From: Elmis aenea
Taxonomy: Eukaryota > Arthropoda > Insecta > Coleoptera > Elmidae
Length of the DNA stretch: 64,000 bases
Direction: 5' to 3'
Assembly: GCA_947652605.1 (NCBI GenBank)
Contig: OX393577.1
Coordinates: 21,579,466-21,643,465, forward strand
Part shown: in pieces, positions 1 through 10,916 of the stretch
Numbering within the stretch: the first letter of the stretch is position 1
How the letters are laid out: the number at the start of each line of letters is the position of its first letter
Program-made: the position numbers and the translations under genes
Notes under the pieces: model-generated
What the model saw: the letters and a program-made list of their open reading frames with translations, nothing else
Told to the model about the DNA's origin: nothing
Databases searched by the model: none

Positions 1-452
1 CAAATGGCACGACATGCTCTTCCAAGATGTCTTGCCACCATAGTAACTCACGGTTTCGACTATTGTACAGGGTGCAAATCGTTCGTTTGGTCGTCCACCT
101 GGTCCTCTTAAATATATTCTCGACTCGTCCGAAAAAAAAAAACATTCTTCCATTGGTTCACAGACCATTGCACGTGTACTTGGGCAAAACGAAGTCGAGC
201 TCTCCGGTACTGCGGGAGCAATTCTGGAACTCGAGCTAGTCTAAAAGCTGTTAGGTAAATTTGTTTCAGTCAACCTTCTACTTAGTTCTTTCACTAATGC
301 TGACTCCTCGAACTTCATACAGTTGGTTACGGGCATGCGTTACAGTAGTGAAGCGATTTCTTTACACCATACTTGTCATAAATCTATCGTCTTGAGCAGA
401 TGTGCACCTTGATCTGGTCTTCGGGTATACAAGCCGGTCTCCCAGTAGCGTC
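1..452 (-). pseudogene. Tc1-like transposase remnant (HTH linker to first catalytic region), cut by window edge
   Basis: Reading the minus strand, three frames together give the hallmarks of a Tc1-family transposase. Near 405-452 is RYWETG followed by RRPDQGA, the end of the HTH and start of the GRPR-like linker. Near 130-240 is RARLRFAQVHVQWSVNQW with KNVFF, the block before the first Asp. Near 1-130 is DESRIYLRGPGGRP and ERFAPCTIVETVSYYGGKTS, the (T)DESR catalytic block and the following strand. A 10-base A/T run at 131-140 separates the last two blocks and probably caused a frameshift. The second and third catalytic Asp would lie left of the window. The family cuts and pastes DNA at TA sites. 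This copy is clearly dead: at least two frameshifts and stops. Family assignment is confident, clade is not. Confidence 0.8.
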
Positions 453-1094
453 TAAAGTCTAATGGCATCTCGTATTGTTGTACGGGGCACACAGTAGCCG
501 CAGCCATAGGCATTATTTGTTGTCGTTATGGTAGTTAAACTTAATAAGAATGAACAGCAAACACAAATGTAACACCAAACTTGAACTAAACCATAGCAAT
601 TACGAACAAATGAACTCAAAAGATTACGACTCCTCCCTCTTCCAACGCTAAATGCGAAAAAAAAAACGGATTTTAACAAAATCCAGGTATACAATTAAGT
701 ACTTATTTTTTTGTAATTTGATTTTAATTGATTATAATTAATATTAAAAGTCAGAAAAAATTAAACTGGCAAATATCTTGAATTTTAGAAGTGGGCGGTT
801 AATTGTGCCGTTGAGATGAATTTATCGTAAGTGATGGTGATTTGGACGATAATAATGAGACTTCTATAAAACTAAATCGTCAGAAACTGGTGTAGTTTCC
901 ACGATTGCACCACATGGTTCTCCGATTACACCACTAGTGGTCATTTTAAAGGTAAATGACATTAATAAACAGTTATCAGATACCTATATATTCAAAATAA
1001 AGTAACAAAGTTAATACCTAATGTATTATAATAAGTTAATTTTCATAGTCTAAAAAAAGAGGGGGTGGACAGAACAATAGATTTTTCTTAATGA
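453..1094. other. AT-rich stretch, no gene recognised
   Basis: No motif or splice-flanked open frame stands out. An 80-codon minus frame over 452-694 overlaps the Tc1 remnant and reads as low-complexity hydrophobic sequence, so I do not call it. Confidence 0.6.
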
Positions 1095-1650
1095 GCACAC
1101 AGCGCAAAAAGCGTGCACCCATTTTAGACATTCTTGACATTGAATCATATTCAATTCGTTATCTTTTTTGTACATGAAACAGTATCAGGAAGACACATGT
1201 TGGGTAGAATTGGATGTATAAGGCTTGCTTCGACTATTGCAAGACGATGGCATTTTTGTCCGACGATTATTGTTTGCAAAAAGTGTTTTGAGTTTCATTG
1301 ATTTTGCTTTTTTTTCTTTAAGTTCAATTTTATACGGACTACTTTTGTGCTCCTTTTTGTACTTTCTCTCCTTTTTTTGACTGAGACTTTGGAATAGGTG
1401 AAATGTTTGATACTTTTTTGAAAAGCGACTTCTTAGTTATATGGCACTTAAGTTCATCTTCAGTGTCTAGCAAAAAGGTTGGGACACCTCCGTGAAATTT
1501 AACTTCACCGTTGGCTATTTCATTTTTAGATTCAATATGGCGCTTTAGAGTTGCTTTGGGCACACCATGAATTTTAGCGCACTCTTGCAAACCATTTTTT
1601 TACATTTTTAAATGCAGCTAATGCCAAAGATAACTCGTCACTAGTCCACT
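1095..1650 (-). pseudogene. psq/CENP-B-type transposase derivative lacking its DDE core
   Basis: The minus strand from about 1650 to 1440 codes a pipsqueak-type helix-turn-helix: DELSLALAAFKNVKK, one frameshift, then ECAKIHGVPKATLKRHIESK, then GG(V)PTFLLDTEDEL. Continuing to 1339 it reads ISPIPKSQSKKG and ends in a lysine-rich tail. About 60 codons further, at 1095-1160 in another frame, is NELNMIQCQECLKWVHAFC, the CxxC...WxHxxC core of the PHD-like finger that ends many insect members of this transposase group (often misannotated as 'MFS-type transporter clz9-like' or 'jerky-like'). The ~200-residue catalytic domain that should lie between the HTH and the basic tail is absent; the two ends join directly. 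The HTH binds DNA in related proteins; this copy could not catalyse transposition. Frameshifts argue it is not expressed. Confidence 0.65.
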
Positions 1651-1759
1651 AGTAATTGTATTTAGGCATTCAAAAAGTTATGGATCCAATAATCTTAAAG
1701 CAGTTGGACAACTTTAGTTTCTTCCATTGAACTGGTTCAATCGAAGAAACCATTGGTGG

Positions 1760-2776
1760 TTCTTTCAAGGAAACTCAGTGCAATTTTACGTATGATATCG
1801 CATAAAAGTTTGCACAACCTCTACCAAAATTTTTAATGTAAATGATAGCCTTATCTTAATGTATAGACTTGGTTCTTTTCTAGAACAAATCTCTTTTAAT
1901 AAACCTTACCTGCTTGTTTGCAGTTTTATTACCTATAATACAGGGTGTCCCAATTATACAACGCCAAAAAGTAGGTGCATATTCCTGAGTGAAAATGATG
2001 ACCATTTGTCAAATGTTCTTTCAAGGAAACTCAGTGCAATTTTACGTATGATATCGCATAAAAGTTTGCACATAACCTCTACTAAAATTTTTAATGTAAA
2101 TGATAGCCTTATCTTAATGTATAGACTTGGTTCTAGAACAAATCTCTTTTAATAAACCTTACCTGCATGTTTGCAGTTTTATTACCTATAATACAGGGTG
2201 TCCCAATTATACAACGCCAAAAAGTAGGTGCTTATTCCTGAGTGAAAATGATGACCATTTGTCAAATGTTCTTTCAAGGAAACTCAGTGCAATTTTACGT
2301 ATGATATCGCATAAAAGTTTGCACATAACCTCTACTAAAATTTTTAATGTAAATGATAGCCTTATCTTAATGTATAGACTTGGTTCTAGAATAAATCTCT
2401 TTTAATAAACCTTACCTGCATGTTTGCAGTTTTATTACCTATAATACAGGGTGTCCCAATTATACAACGCCAAAAAGTAGGTGCATATTCCTGAGTGAAA
2501 ATGATGACCATTTGTCAAATGTTCTTTCAAGGAAACTCAGTGCAATTTTACGTATGATATCGCATAAAAGTTTGCACATAACCTCTACCAAAATTTTTAA
2601 TGTAAATGATAGCCTTATCTTAATGTATAGACTTGGTTCTAGAACAAATCTCTTTTAATAAACCTTACCTGCTTGTTTGCAGTTTTATTACCTATAATAC
2701 AGGGTGTCCCAATTATATAACGCCAAAAAGTAGGTGCATATTCCTGAGTGAAAATGATGACCATTTGTCAAATATT
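1760..2776. repeat. Tandem array, 253-bp unit, about 4 copies, derived from a MITE end
   Basis: The start ATACAGGGTGTCCCAATTAT recurs at 1938, 2191, 2444 and 2697, exactly 253 bp apart, preceded by a partial unit beginning near 1760. Units differ by a few substitutions (for example CTGCATG versus CTGCTTG; ACTAAAA versus ACCAAAA). The first ~80 bp of each unit is the terminal repeat of the foldback element at 2700-3681, and the last copy runs straight into that element. Two apparent proteins of 97 and 92 residues in this region are only the repeat read twice. Confidence 0.93.
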
Positions 2777-3681
2777 TTGTTATCAGAAAATGCTTCCTTT
2801 CAAAGTTAGAGACCTCCAAAAATGCAAGAAAAAAAATAATTAAAAAATCGATTACGTTCTAGCCGTTTAAGCTAGAGCTATCAAATTTGGCCGAAATGTT
2901 TAGGTGTTTCCTATTGACTTTGTGGGATAATTAGAAAGAAAACACGTAATTGGAAGTATGATTTATGGTCAGGTCATCCATCCGCTTACCATCTTCAGAT
3001 TTTTTTTCTCTGGAATAAAATTGAAAATGTCATTCGTCCATAAGAAAGTACGACTTAGGAGGAAAAAATTCGTCCCTCTTTGTTTTTTGCTGTAAACGTA
3101 GCTGTTTTCGAGAAAATTAGCGCTAAAGATGCATCGACAAACTCTGTTTATACACCTCAGGTTAGGTTATGAACAAGCCTTAAGTCAAGCATGACATATG
3201 ACATTAGCCAACTAAGTTTAGTAAAAAAAATATTTGAGGTGTATAAACAGAGTTTGTCGATGCATCTTTAGCGCTAATTTTCTCGAAAAAAGCTTCGTTT
3301 ACAGCAAAAAACAAAGAGGGACGAATTTTTTCCTCTTAAGTCATACTTTCTTATGGACGAATGACATTTTCAATTTTATTCCAGAGAAAAAAAATCTGGT
3401 AAGCGGATGACCTGACTATAAATTATACTTCCAATTACGTGTTTTCTTTCTAATTATCCCACAAAGTCAATGGGAAACACCTACACATTTCGGCCAAGTT
3501 TGATAGCTCTAGCTTAAACGGCTAGGACGTATCGATTTTTTGATTTTTTTTTCTTGCAACTTTGGAGGTCTCTAACTTTAAAAGGAAGCATTTTCAGAAA
3601 ACAAAATATTTGACAAATGGTCATCATTTTCACTCAGGAATATGCACCTACTTTTTGGCGGTGTATAATTGGGACACCCTG
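2700..3681. mobile_element. Foldback MITE, ~450-bp inverted arms, TA duplication
   Basis: The left end CAGGGTGTCCCAATTATA is mirrored at 3660-3681 and the arms pair to about 3155 and 3236, leaving an ~80-bp loop. TA lies at 2698-2699 and 3682-3683, as for Tc1/mariner-mobilised MITEs. Arms agree at roughly 95 percent by eye. No coding capacity. It would need a transposase in trans. Confidence 0.93.
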
Positions 3682-3683
3682 TA

Positions 3684-4750
3684 TTATAGTAATAGACAAA
3701 AAAATTTAAAAATAAGTTTTAAACCAGTAATATGTCACTGCAAGTTGGTTTTATAATTACGCCTATGAGGACGCAAGTGATGTATCTGTGGTCCATATGC
3801 AATTGTTAGGTTTAGAAGTGCTAAACTAACGGTGGACCATTTGAGGAGCCGGTACAATCACGGTAACCTTCCCCTACTTGTCCTCAAATGAGGACGCTGG
3901 GTGCTAATGGTTTAAAAAAGAAGTCCACGTTATAACTGTAATATTTATGCCATTTATGGTTTTGCATCAGCATTTTTACGAATTTCGTCGAATGGGCCAT
4001 CCTGCTCAATAAAAAATCCTGGACTATTTTCAACTACATAGAAATCGATTGTTTTTGTATTTATAGATCAATGACTTATTGTAATGCAAGTTACTCTCTC
4101 TATTGTGTGAAATCGCTAATAGTGTTGTAAATAATGGCGTAGCTATAAATTAGCAATAATGCAGTCCGGCAGTTGGAATAGTAGAAGCAAAGATTTAAAC
4201 AATAGCTGGTTTGATAATTCGTTTTTCAAATGTTATAAATTAAGTACAATAGCACTACTCCCATTGTGTTACAATCTAATTGCATCTAACTAATTAAAAA
4301 CCAATCTGCCAATGTAAGCGCCATTACATTATCCTCATGTTAAATGCTAATAGAATTATGTACAGAGCGTTAGAGTCAGGAATTAATAAAATTTATCATA
4401 ATAATCTTCAAGTTGTTACATCTTGAGGCAGTGTTGGTCTAAGCCTACAAGGTTATTAATTTAAAGCTGATAAAATATTGTAAATTATTTTATTTATTTT
4501 TAAATAAGTCAGATAGTTTAAACGAACTTGGCATAAATAACATCAAATTAATGCTAATATTTTTGTATCGTGTTAAATTCATTAAAATCCAACTGTTAGG
4601 AATAAATTTGAAATTAATTAAAGTTTTGTGTTGTGGTATGTGCGCTCGTATAAAATTTACGGTATTGCCTGTTTTAAACGTCTATTCAGTTTAAAATTAT
4701 CTTAATATGTTGTGCAATGATTTGTATCGTAATAAATTTGCTCTTCGCAG
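3684..4750. other. Intergenic or intronic AT-rich DNA
   Basis: No transposon ends recognised. It contains one short minus-strand open frame listed separately (3954-4067). The rest shows nothing I can support. Confidence 0.5.
3954..4067 (-). CDS. Candidate short terminal exon or coding remnant, unknown
   Basis: A minus-strand frame of 37 codons ends in a stop at 3954-3956 and has a protein-like composition: TKTIDFYVVENSPGFFIEQD, then GPFDEIRKNADAKP. A possible acceptor (pyrimidine-rich, ending CTATGTAG) lies inside it just before the codons for ENSPG. No family recognised and no partner exon identified. It could equally be chance; AT-rich DNA rarely keeps such an acidic and varied frame open, which is why it is listed. 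Confidence 0.3.
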   Translation of the reverse strand, partial: SINTKTIDFYVVENSPGFFIEQDGPFDEIRKNADAKP

Positions 4751-4831
4751 ATTACAGTGCAGTATTCTATGCGGTTTATGGTGGACAATTTATTATATGA
4801 AACTATTTATCACTCCACTAATATATCTTGT
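4751..4831 (+). CDS. Exon 1 (as visible) of unidentified plus-strand host gene
   Basis: An 81-bp exon follows the acceptor TTTGCTCTTCGCAG and precedes a donor GTAAAT at 4832. It is open in frame 0 for 27 codons, beginning ITVQYSMRFMV and ending YHSTNISC, so it starts and ends in phase 0. The next proposed exon, at 9097, also begins in phase 0. Upstream exons, including the start codon, would lie left of this point or outside the window. I do not recognise the product. Alone this exon is weak evidence; its value comes from the phase agreement with the other four. Confidence 0.45.
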
Positions 4832-5342
4832 GTAAATAGTTGCAGAAAGTTAATAAAATTAATTTATCGGTGATGCAGCTTCATATCACTGAAAATTTTA
4901 ATACAATAACAAGTTACTACGAACTACGTACAGAAAATCGATGACTATTTAATTTGTGTTGGTTATAAATTTTTATCACCGACAGTGATAATACAGAAAG
5001 CATTTCAAAATAAATAAAAATTTTACGTAAACTATAGCATCATAAGTTTTGTAAACTTGTGGGTACATTTACAAAAACTGTTTTTGCACTGCATTCATTG
5101 CTCTAGCGACTATTTTCTGAAGTATATTGTCTTTCAACCGAAGTAAAAAATTGCTGAGTGCATGAAGTTTCCGACAAAGAGAAGTCTTGAAACTTATCTA
5201 GTTTTTCGACAACTGAAATTCTTTACACAGAAGATAATAAGTGATTGTTAACTACACATATTAATAATGCAGTTAAAATGAATATTTAATTTTCAAGCAA
5301 TAAAAAGAGAGCTTGCTTTCCTGGGCATCATTTCTCCCATTC
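4832..5342. other. Proposed intron DNA, no feature
   Basis: AT-rich sequence between the proposed first exon and the transposon at 5345. No repeats or motifs recognised. Confidence 0.4.
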
Positions 5343-5344
5343 TA

Positions 5345-7270
5345 CAGGGTGAGGCATCACTTATGACACCCCCACTTATTTTGTTATTGGAAATAATTAT
5401 CAAAAAAAGTTTCAAATAAAAGTTGTTTGATACAGTATTTCCCAAATTATTGTCATGTCAAATTTCGTTTTTCTTTTGTTTTTTTAGGAGTTACGGCGCC
5501 ATATTTGTTTTTTTTTAATGGCACCATACACATTTTTTTATACGGTTAGAAAGACATTTTCTTTCTCTTTTCAACGCACTAAAACTTTTATACCCTTACA
5601 TAACAAAATTTTTAAGAAAATCGCAAAAGAACAATTTTTTATGAAACTTGTTTTAAAAGCGTACTCTATTAATTAATTTACATTAGTAGGCTTTGAAAAT
5701 GATACTGACAGCGTACCGGTGGGTTCGAGACTATTATTAGACAAAAGTGACATTGGGTTCGAGACTATTATTTAGTCATACATGAAGCGTGTTGTTGTCC
5801 GTTGACTGTAAATGTCGTTTAACGTATTTAATAAAGTATTTTTGTACATCTTATGTATTTTATAGTAAATAGACGCCCACAATACAAAACGCTAATGAAT
5901 TTAAAAAGAAAGTTAATTAGGGTACAACGGTAAACACTAAACTACTATAATAAATGTTCAAAATGGTGTCCTTCCTGCTGAAAACATTTTTGTACGCGTT
6001 TTTCAAACGAATTTACTGCACTAGAGCCCTTGTTTTCATTATTAATTGTTTGAAATGCTTCGCGTATTCTATTTTTCATATCTTCAACAGTGGTAGGTGG
6101 CGTTTGCCCCATCGTGTTGAAACCACATGTTGGCCCGTACGTTTAATGGAACATTTTCTAATAGGCCCGGTAATTCGTATTCTAGAAATTCCGAATAAAC
6201 TACTCCGGTCAAGTTAGTGTCGAAGAAATGCGGTCCAATCAACAAATTGCCGATAAAACCACCCCATACATTTACTGACCAACGACGCTGTGTTGCATTT
6301 TCACGCATCCAATGTGGATTCACTGGTGACCAATAATGTAAATTGTGTTTATTTACATGTTCTGAATTCTTAAAAGTACATTCGTCAGTAAAAAGGACGA
6401 ATTTAAAAAAAATATTATCTTCTGCAATTCGTTGTTCAGCCCATCTACAGAACATCATCCTGTTTTCAAAATCTTGTCCATAAATTTCTTGATGTAACGA
6501 GATGTGGTACGGATGAAGTTTATGTTTATGTAACATTCTTAGGACACTACGTTGACTAATACCACTTTCTCGAGATATGTCTCTACTGCTAATATGGGGA
6601 TTATTTTCAATGGCTGCTAATATCGCAATTTCATTATTTTCATTGACTACATTACCATGTACAAACTTTTTATCCTTAATATCCAGACTTCCAGTATACT
6701 GTAACGATTTCAGTAATCTTTTGAATATCTTCTTTGTAGGATGCCGCTTTTCCGGATATCTTCCTGCATAACACCGAACCGCTTCCGTTGCATTTCTGTG
6801 GCATTCACCAAATATCAATAACATTTCTATTTTTTCTGCACGAGAAAACGAAAAAGGCATTTTAAAAAAGTATTAAACACAAAACTGTCAAACTATGATC
6901 AAAATGTGACATTACATACATTTGTTTTATTTTTTTTTGCAAAGCCTACTAATTAATTTATGATCAATGTTTAACAAAAACCACTATTGTAGAATTCTTT
7001 TGCTTGCGATTTTCTTAAAAATTTTGTTATGTAAGGGTATAAAAGTTTTAGTGCGTTGAAAAGAGAAAGAAAATGTCTTTCTAACCGTATAAAAAAATAT
7101 GTATGGTACCATTTAAAAAAAACAAATATGGCGCCGTAACTCCTAAAAAAACAAAAGAAAAACGAAATTTGACATGACAATAATTTGGGAAATACTGTAT
7201 CAAACAACTTTTATTTGAAACTTTTTTTGATAATTCTTTCTAATAACAAAATAAGTGATGCCTCACCCTG
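5345..7270. mobile_element. Complete long-TIR Tc1/mariner-superfamily element (1.93 kb)
   Basis: The ends CAGGGTGAGGCATCACTTAT and its complement at 7251-7270 are flanked by TA at 5343-5344 and 7271-7272. Inverted repeats extend about 290 bp inward (to ~5640 and ~6985) with ~90 percent identity. The inner part carries one transposase gene on the minus strand. A short direct duplication (GGGTTCGAGACTATTATT, twice) lies at 5720-5775. A second, independent element of the same architecture is at 31559-33540. Confidence 0.92.
5960..6860 (-). pseudogene. HTH/DDE transposase (DUF4817 type) with internal deletion of the third Asp region
   Basis: The minus strand opens with MPFSFSRAEKIEMLLIFGEC at 6860. 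Residues ~1-60 form the N-terminal domain with the YxGRYPEKRHPTKKIFKRLL block; ~75-120 a second HTH (NPHISSRDISRESGISQRSV); then the catalytic fold with FTDECTF (first Asp), VNVWGGF, and WFQHDGANA (second Asp). The frame then breaks. In another frame the true C-terminus resumes at once as PTTVEDMKNRIREAF and ends with GHHFEHLL. What is missing is the ~50-residue segment with WPARSPDLTPLDFF seen in relatives, which holds the third catalytic Asp. The enzyme would nick and join DNA at TA; this copy cannot. Confidence 0.88.
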
Positions 7271-7272
7271 TA

Positions 7273-7786
7273 TATACATGACCCATCTATCTTATTGTCA
7301 GTTGAATCTCTTAGACGTTTTGTTTTATTGGTTGTACTTTTACGAGGTTTTCTCAAAGGGTTTCGTCTCCAACTTCTTCCCAAAAAATAGATTTGTACTA
7401 TGAAGTATAACCGAATTATTAATGATTAAAAAAATGTCCATTTTAATTTTTCTTTATTATTTAGCTTGCCATGGAACTTTTTTAAAACATTAAAGCATCC
7501 TTGACTAGGTCTCAAAAAGGGGAACAATTTATCTACCTAATTTAAACATCTTTGTAGCTCTTACCGTTTACGGGATTCCAACAGTTGCCCTTCTATTTAC
7601 CTTTAAAACCGTTAACCGACTATATGAATTTTGTCAGCCATCGGTTGGCTAGGCGCCTCACCAGCGCTTGTAGTAAAGGTGTCATGTTATTCTTGTGTTA
7701 TGATAATAAAAACGTCATTGAATTTATTATAATAAATAATACACAAAATGTATCTACTAAAATGTAATTATTTGTTAACACAATAA
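7273..7786. other. AT-rich stretch, no gene
   Basis: Nothing recognised apart from possible flank of the adjacent piggyBac remnant. Confidence 0.5.
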
Positions 7787-8315
7787 TTACATATCAAATT
7801 TATTCTGTTTCAAGAATTTACTCCGTATGTTTGAGAAACGTCGCTGAATTTGATCCCTGATTAATTCTTCACTCAATTCTTCCAGGTAGATATTTCGTCT
7901 ATCGTTTTTTCCTGTGTTCCAGTTTTTATAAATATTTGTATAATTAATTTATGCTACCAATCCAGCTACATCTAATAAGTTCATAAAAAAAACAAACCAT
8001 TGGCCATCTATTACATTTTCTTTTACATGTATGCGATCGTAACATCTGATCCATTAGATCAGTTTCGCCTTTAGATTTGTTATAATCTATTATTATCTTA
8101 GGTTTTTGTTTATTTTCTGTCAAAGCATTATCGTGATGCATAGAAGAAAGTAATATAACTGCTTTACCTTTTTTTGGTACGTAATAGACTAAAGTGAGTG
8201 CTTTGGTAAACTCAAAAATTTAAGAAATTCTTCCCGGGAACGATTTGACAGAAAGTTATTTGGAATATATTGCTTATTCTTTCGTAGTGTTCCTAACAAA
8301 GTGAGTCCAGAACTT
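7787..8315 (-). pseudogene. piggyBac-like transposase, C-terminal third
   Basis: The minus strand reads TLLGTLRKNKQYIPNNF (the GTxRxNRxxIP block) near 8260-8315, then GKAVILLSSMHHDNALTENK, KPKIIIDYNKSKGETDLMDQ (the YNxxKGGVDxxDQM block with the last conserved Asp), RSHTCKRKCNRWPMVCFF, and ends with DQIQRRFSNIRSKFLKQNKF near 7787. At least two frameshifts or stops interrupt it and the N-terminal half with the first catalytic Asp is missing. piggyBac enzymes excise precisely at TTAA. A separate piggyBac cysteine-rich tail is at 44690-44850; the two are too far apart and different in position to be one copy without rearrangement. Confidence 0.8.
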
Positions 8316-9096
8316 TTAAGATTAAGGGTCAATTGTTTTGTGGTAAAAATGCTAAATCACAGTACTGAATGCCGCTGAAGCGCCATGTCGACTGATGGCG
8401 GAGTTTTGCAGTAAACATAAATTTAATAATACTATTGTAAACATTTAGCGTATTTTATAATGAATTCTAAATTATAACGTCTTACCAGAAGAGTACTCAA
8501 TTTTTTTTAAAAAAAGATTAACAATAAGAAGTTAAAATCGTCAGTTGAATTGCTGCAGCGCCTCTCAGGCGCAATATAAGCGGTTAACGGTTAACAGGTC
8601 TAAAGTAACAAAAAATACCGGACTCTGAGTAAGGAATCCAATGGAGTTGCAGGACTAAATAAAATTTGAAGTTTGCTATAACTATTAAATGCAATTTCTT
8701 AATAAACCAAATTATGTATACGCAAAATACAGGAAAATTTTTGGTTGACAATGATTATAAAATTTAATCTCCCACAACACACACAACATAATGCTAATAA
8801 AAAGTAAAACCTTAAAAAAATAAATAAAAGGGAACAGTATAATATAATGGATATCCTATCTTACTAGGTACATGTACATATATTTTAAAATCAATAATAT
8901 TTTATTTTTATTTGAGTTAAAATTGATCAAAATACAAGCTTTTAGTTTTCTTATCTGTATAAATTACACACTGCAGGAAAAAATATGTTTTTCCTGATCG
9001 GTAAAATTTTTCAAGAATTTTTAAGAAATTGAAGGTTATTTATTTTAGCTGTAAAGAAATTGGAAAGATTGATCTAAAAAATCTATCCCTGTCCAG
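8316..9096. other. AT-rich DNA, proposed intron
   Basis: No coding or mobile signature recognised. A few GC-rich short words near 8370-8400 and 8565-8600 may be flank of the piggyBac remnant. Confidence 0.4.
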
Positions 9097-9150
9097 AAAA
9101 AAGGCTATCCAACCGTTAATGGACATATCCATGTTATAAGAACAAAAGTG
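9097..9150 (+). CDS. Exon 2 of unidentified plus-strand host gene
   Basis: A 54-bp exon follows a textbook acceptor (CTATCCCTGTCCAG) and ends at a good donor (GTG then GTAAGC). Frame 0 gives 18 codons, KKGYPTVNGHIHVIRTKV, with no stop, starting and ending in phase 0. It sits between two other phase-0 junctions (4831 and 10607). Product unknown. Confidence 0.55.
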
Positions 9151-9841
9151 GTAAGCTATGCTAAATTTTAAATAAACCTTGGTACTGTTTATTCAACATG
9201 TTTAAAAAAAATAAATATGGACCAATAAAACTTGGAATAAATCTACGTTGGGTAGAAGCTAATTAGTTTGTTTTATAGTTGGTATGTAATACAACAAAAC
9301 TACTATCCTTTGTAGTAATTATTGAGATTAATGGCTGTATTTATAATAAATCTTTACTTTGATCTATAATTGTGAGAAATTGTTCAAAAACATAATAGCT
9401 TAATTTTAATGTGCACACTTTCAAAAATATAACTACTTCGAGTGCTACGCCCAAATAAAATTTGTCATGGGAAAACTACGTCTATAATTATATGGTATTT
9501 AAATGTAAATAAAACTACACTACAGTAATTCTGAGATTTGATTCAACTATTTTTTGTTGCAGTTTCCGCTTCATAGTTAAAAACGTGTGCAGGCAAAGTA
9601 AATGTAAAATAATAAATGTATCTAGTTGACACACCACGTTTCTCCAGTTACTTTTTATTCTTAGCATCTACCCACTTTAAGAATAAATGGTTTTTAAATT
9701 GATACGAAAACGCCCGTCTGTTTTGCCACACATAATGTCTCTATTGTATCTGAATTTTGACTAATGATTCTTGACAGGTGGAGGTGAATACTAGTTGCTT
9801 GAGCATTTATCAATAATTGAGTTTTACATGATTAGGTACTC
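9151..9841. other. AT-rich DNA, proposed intron
   Basis: No feature supported. A strong acceptor-like tract at 9549-9568 (ACTATTTTTTGTTGCAG) is followed by a 35-bp open stretch, but its phase does not fit the neighbouring exons. Confidence 0.4.
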
Positions 9842-10153
9842 CTAATATTTGTGTAGGAATAAAACATTAATTTTTTTGGCTTTAACGAAGTTTTCAGTTA
9901 ATTCATCTATATCGATTGTGAATTCATTTTCATGCTCTATAGATATATTATTTCCAGACCAACGAGTCGTTCTTGATACATTGTAGAACGTATAGTGTAC
10001 GTTTTCATAAGTTTTAATTAAAAAAAAAAAAAAAAAACTTTCTAAACTTTCTACCGATACTGGGAATGTCGCAGAAGTTCTCAGAACAATAAACCCATTT
10101 GGATAACTATTTTCTAACCATAAGTATTTTTTACAAATAAACAGGTGAATTAT
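9842..10153 (-). pseudogene. Decayed coding sequence of unknown family, split at an 18-base homopolymer
   Basis: On the minus strand one frame, from about 10153 to 10040, reads KKYLWLENSYPNGFIVLRTS then ATFPVSVESLES. It runs into a T run (A run 10020-10037 on plus). After the run a second frame stays open for over 55 codons, including YTFYNVSRTTRWSGNN and ENEFTIDIDELTENFV, and stops at 9842-9844. Further upstream (10154-10365) the first frame continues with three stops and segments such as NFADLTDHVTLITTKLPIQ. The amino-acid composition is protein-like throughout. The simplest reading is one degraded gene whose homopolymer has expanded and shifted the frame. I do not recognise the family; a domesticated or endogenous foreign gene is possible but unsupported. 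Confidence 0.4.
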
Positions 10154-10606
10154 CTACATGTGTTGTATTGGTAACTTTGTTGTGATAAGAGTTACATGGT
10201 CGGTTAAATCAGCAAAGTTAAGGAGAATTTTAAGACAAATTTAATGCTATTTTGACATTTGACTTACACCTTCAACTTTTTTAATATTCGGAAAAACTAA
10301 AAGCAGACGATTTTTACAATGGTAGATAATTCCACAAAAAAGATACAAAAAACTTGTCTTACTTCATACAACGCTTGAATTTAATTTCTAAAATGTGTGT
10401 CTGTGACGTTGTTCTACATATTCAATTTTTTGTAATTTTTTGCTTCGTTCGAATTTCCATACCTAATTATGCCGTTCATCGGTTGGTCAGCGTAGGGACA
10501 GTTGGCCGAGTGACCTTATAACAATATTGTTCTTTGTTTAACTCGTTTAAAACTTGTGTAAGACAAATCAGATTTGAAATTTAAAAATTTACTATTTTAT
10601 TGTTAG

Positions 10607-10838
10607 CATGAAAATTGTGGTAACCACATTAAATGCGCCCAAGCAGTAGATATTGCTTTTTGTGAAACTAAAGACAATCTCATGGTAAAAATCAAAAAAA
10701 GCGTGCTATTAGGTACAACAGTGGTTTGTGAACAATTGTGTTTTTCGAGTGATTTAAACTCTTTTACCGAGTTTCTATTATACTCTTTAAAAAACAGATT
10801 TAAAGAAGACCAACACGGCACGAAAAAGCACCTTAAAG
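10607..10838 (+). CDS. Exon 3 of unidentified plus-strand host gene (232 bp, best-supported exon)
   Basis: The acceptor is ACTATTTTATTGTTAG and the donor AAAG then GTTAGT. Frame 0 is open for 77 codons plus one base: it begins HENCGNHIKCAQAVDIAF, continues NLMVKIKKSVLLGTTVVC and SSDLNSFTEFLLYSLKNR, and ends HGTKKHLK. The other two frames have stops early. Composition, the alternating hydrophobic and charged segments and the exact splice sites at both ends make a real internal exon likely. The pattern suggests an all-helical repeat protein, but I recognise no family. The exon ends in phase 1, matching the two-base start of the next proposed exon at 30403. A minus-strand open frame over the same bases is a shadow. 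Confidence 0.72.
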
Positions 10839-10916
10839 GTTAGTAAATATTAATTACTAATTATTAATACTCCTTAATATTATCAACAATTTATATTTCA
10901 TTTTCTCGTGCATATA

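Noticed and set aside
1859..2405. Two similar open frames of 97 and 92 codons that look like duplicated genes
   Set aside because: They are the 253-bp tandem repeat read in the same frame; 253 is not a multiple of three, so the frame closes each unit. No codon bias or domain.
9570..9604. Possible 35-bp exon after ACTATTTTTTGTTGCAG
   Set aside because: In the phase demanded by exons at 9150 and 10607 it contains TAA.
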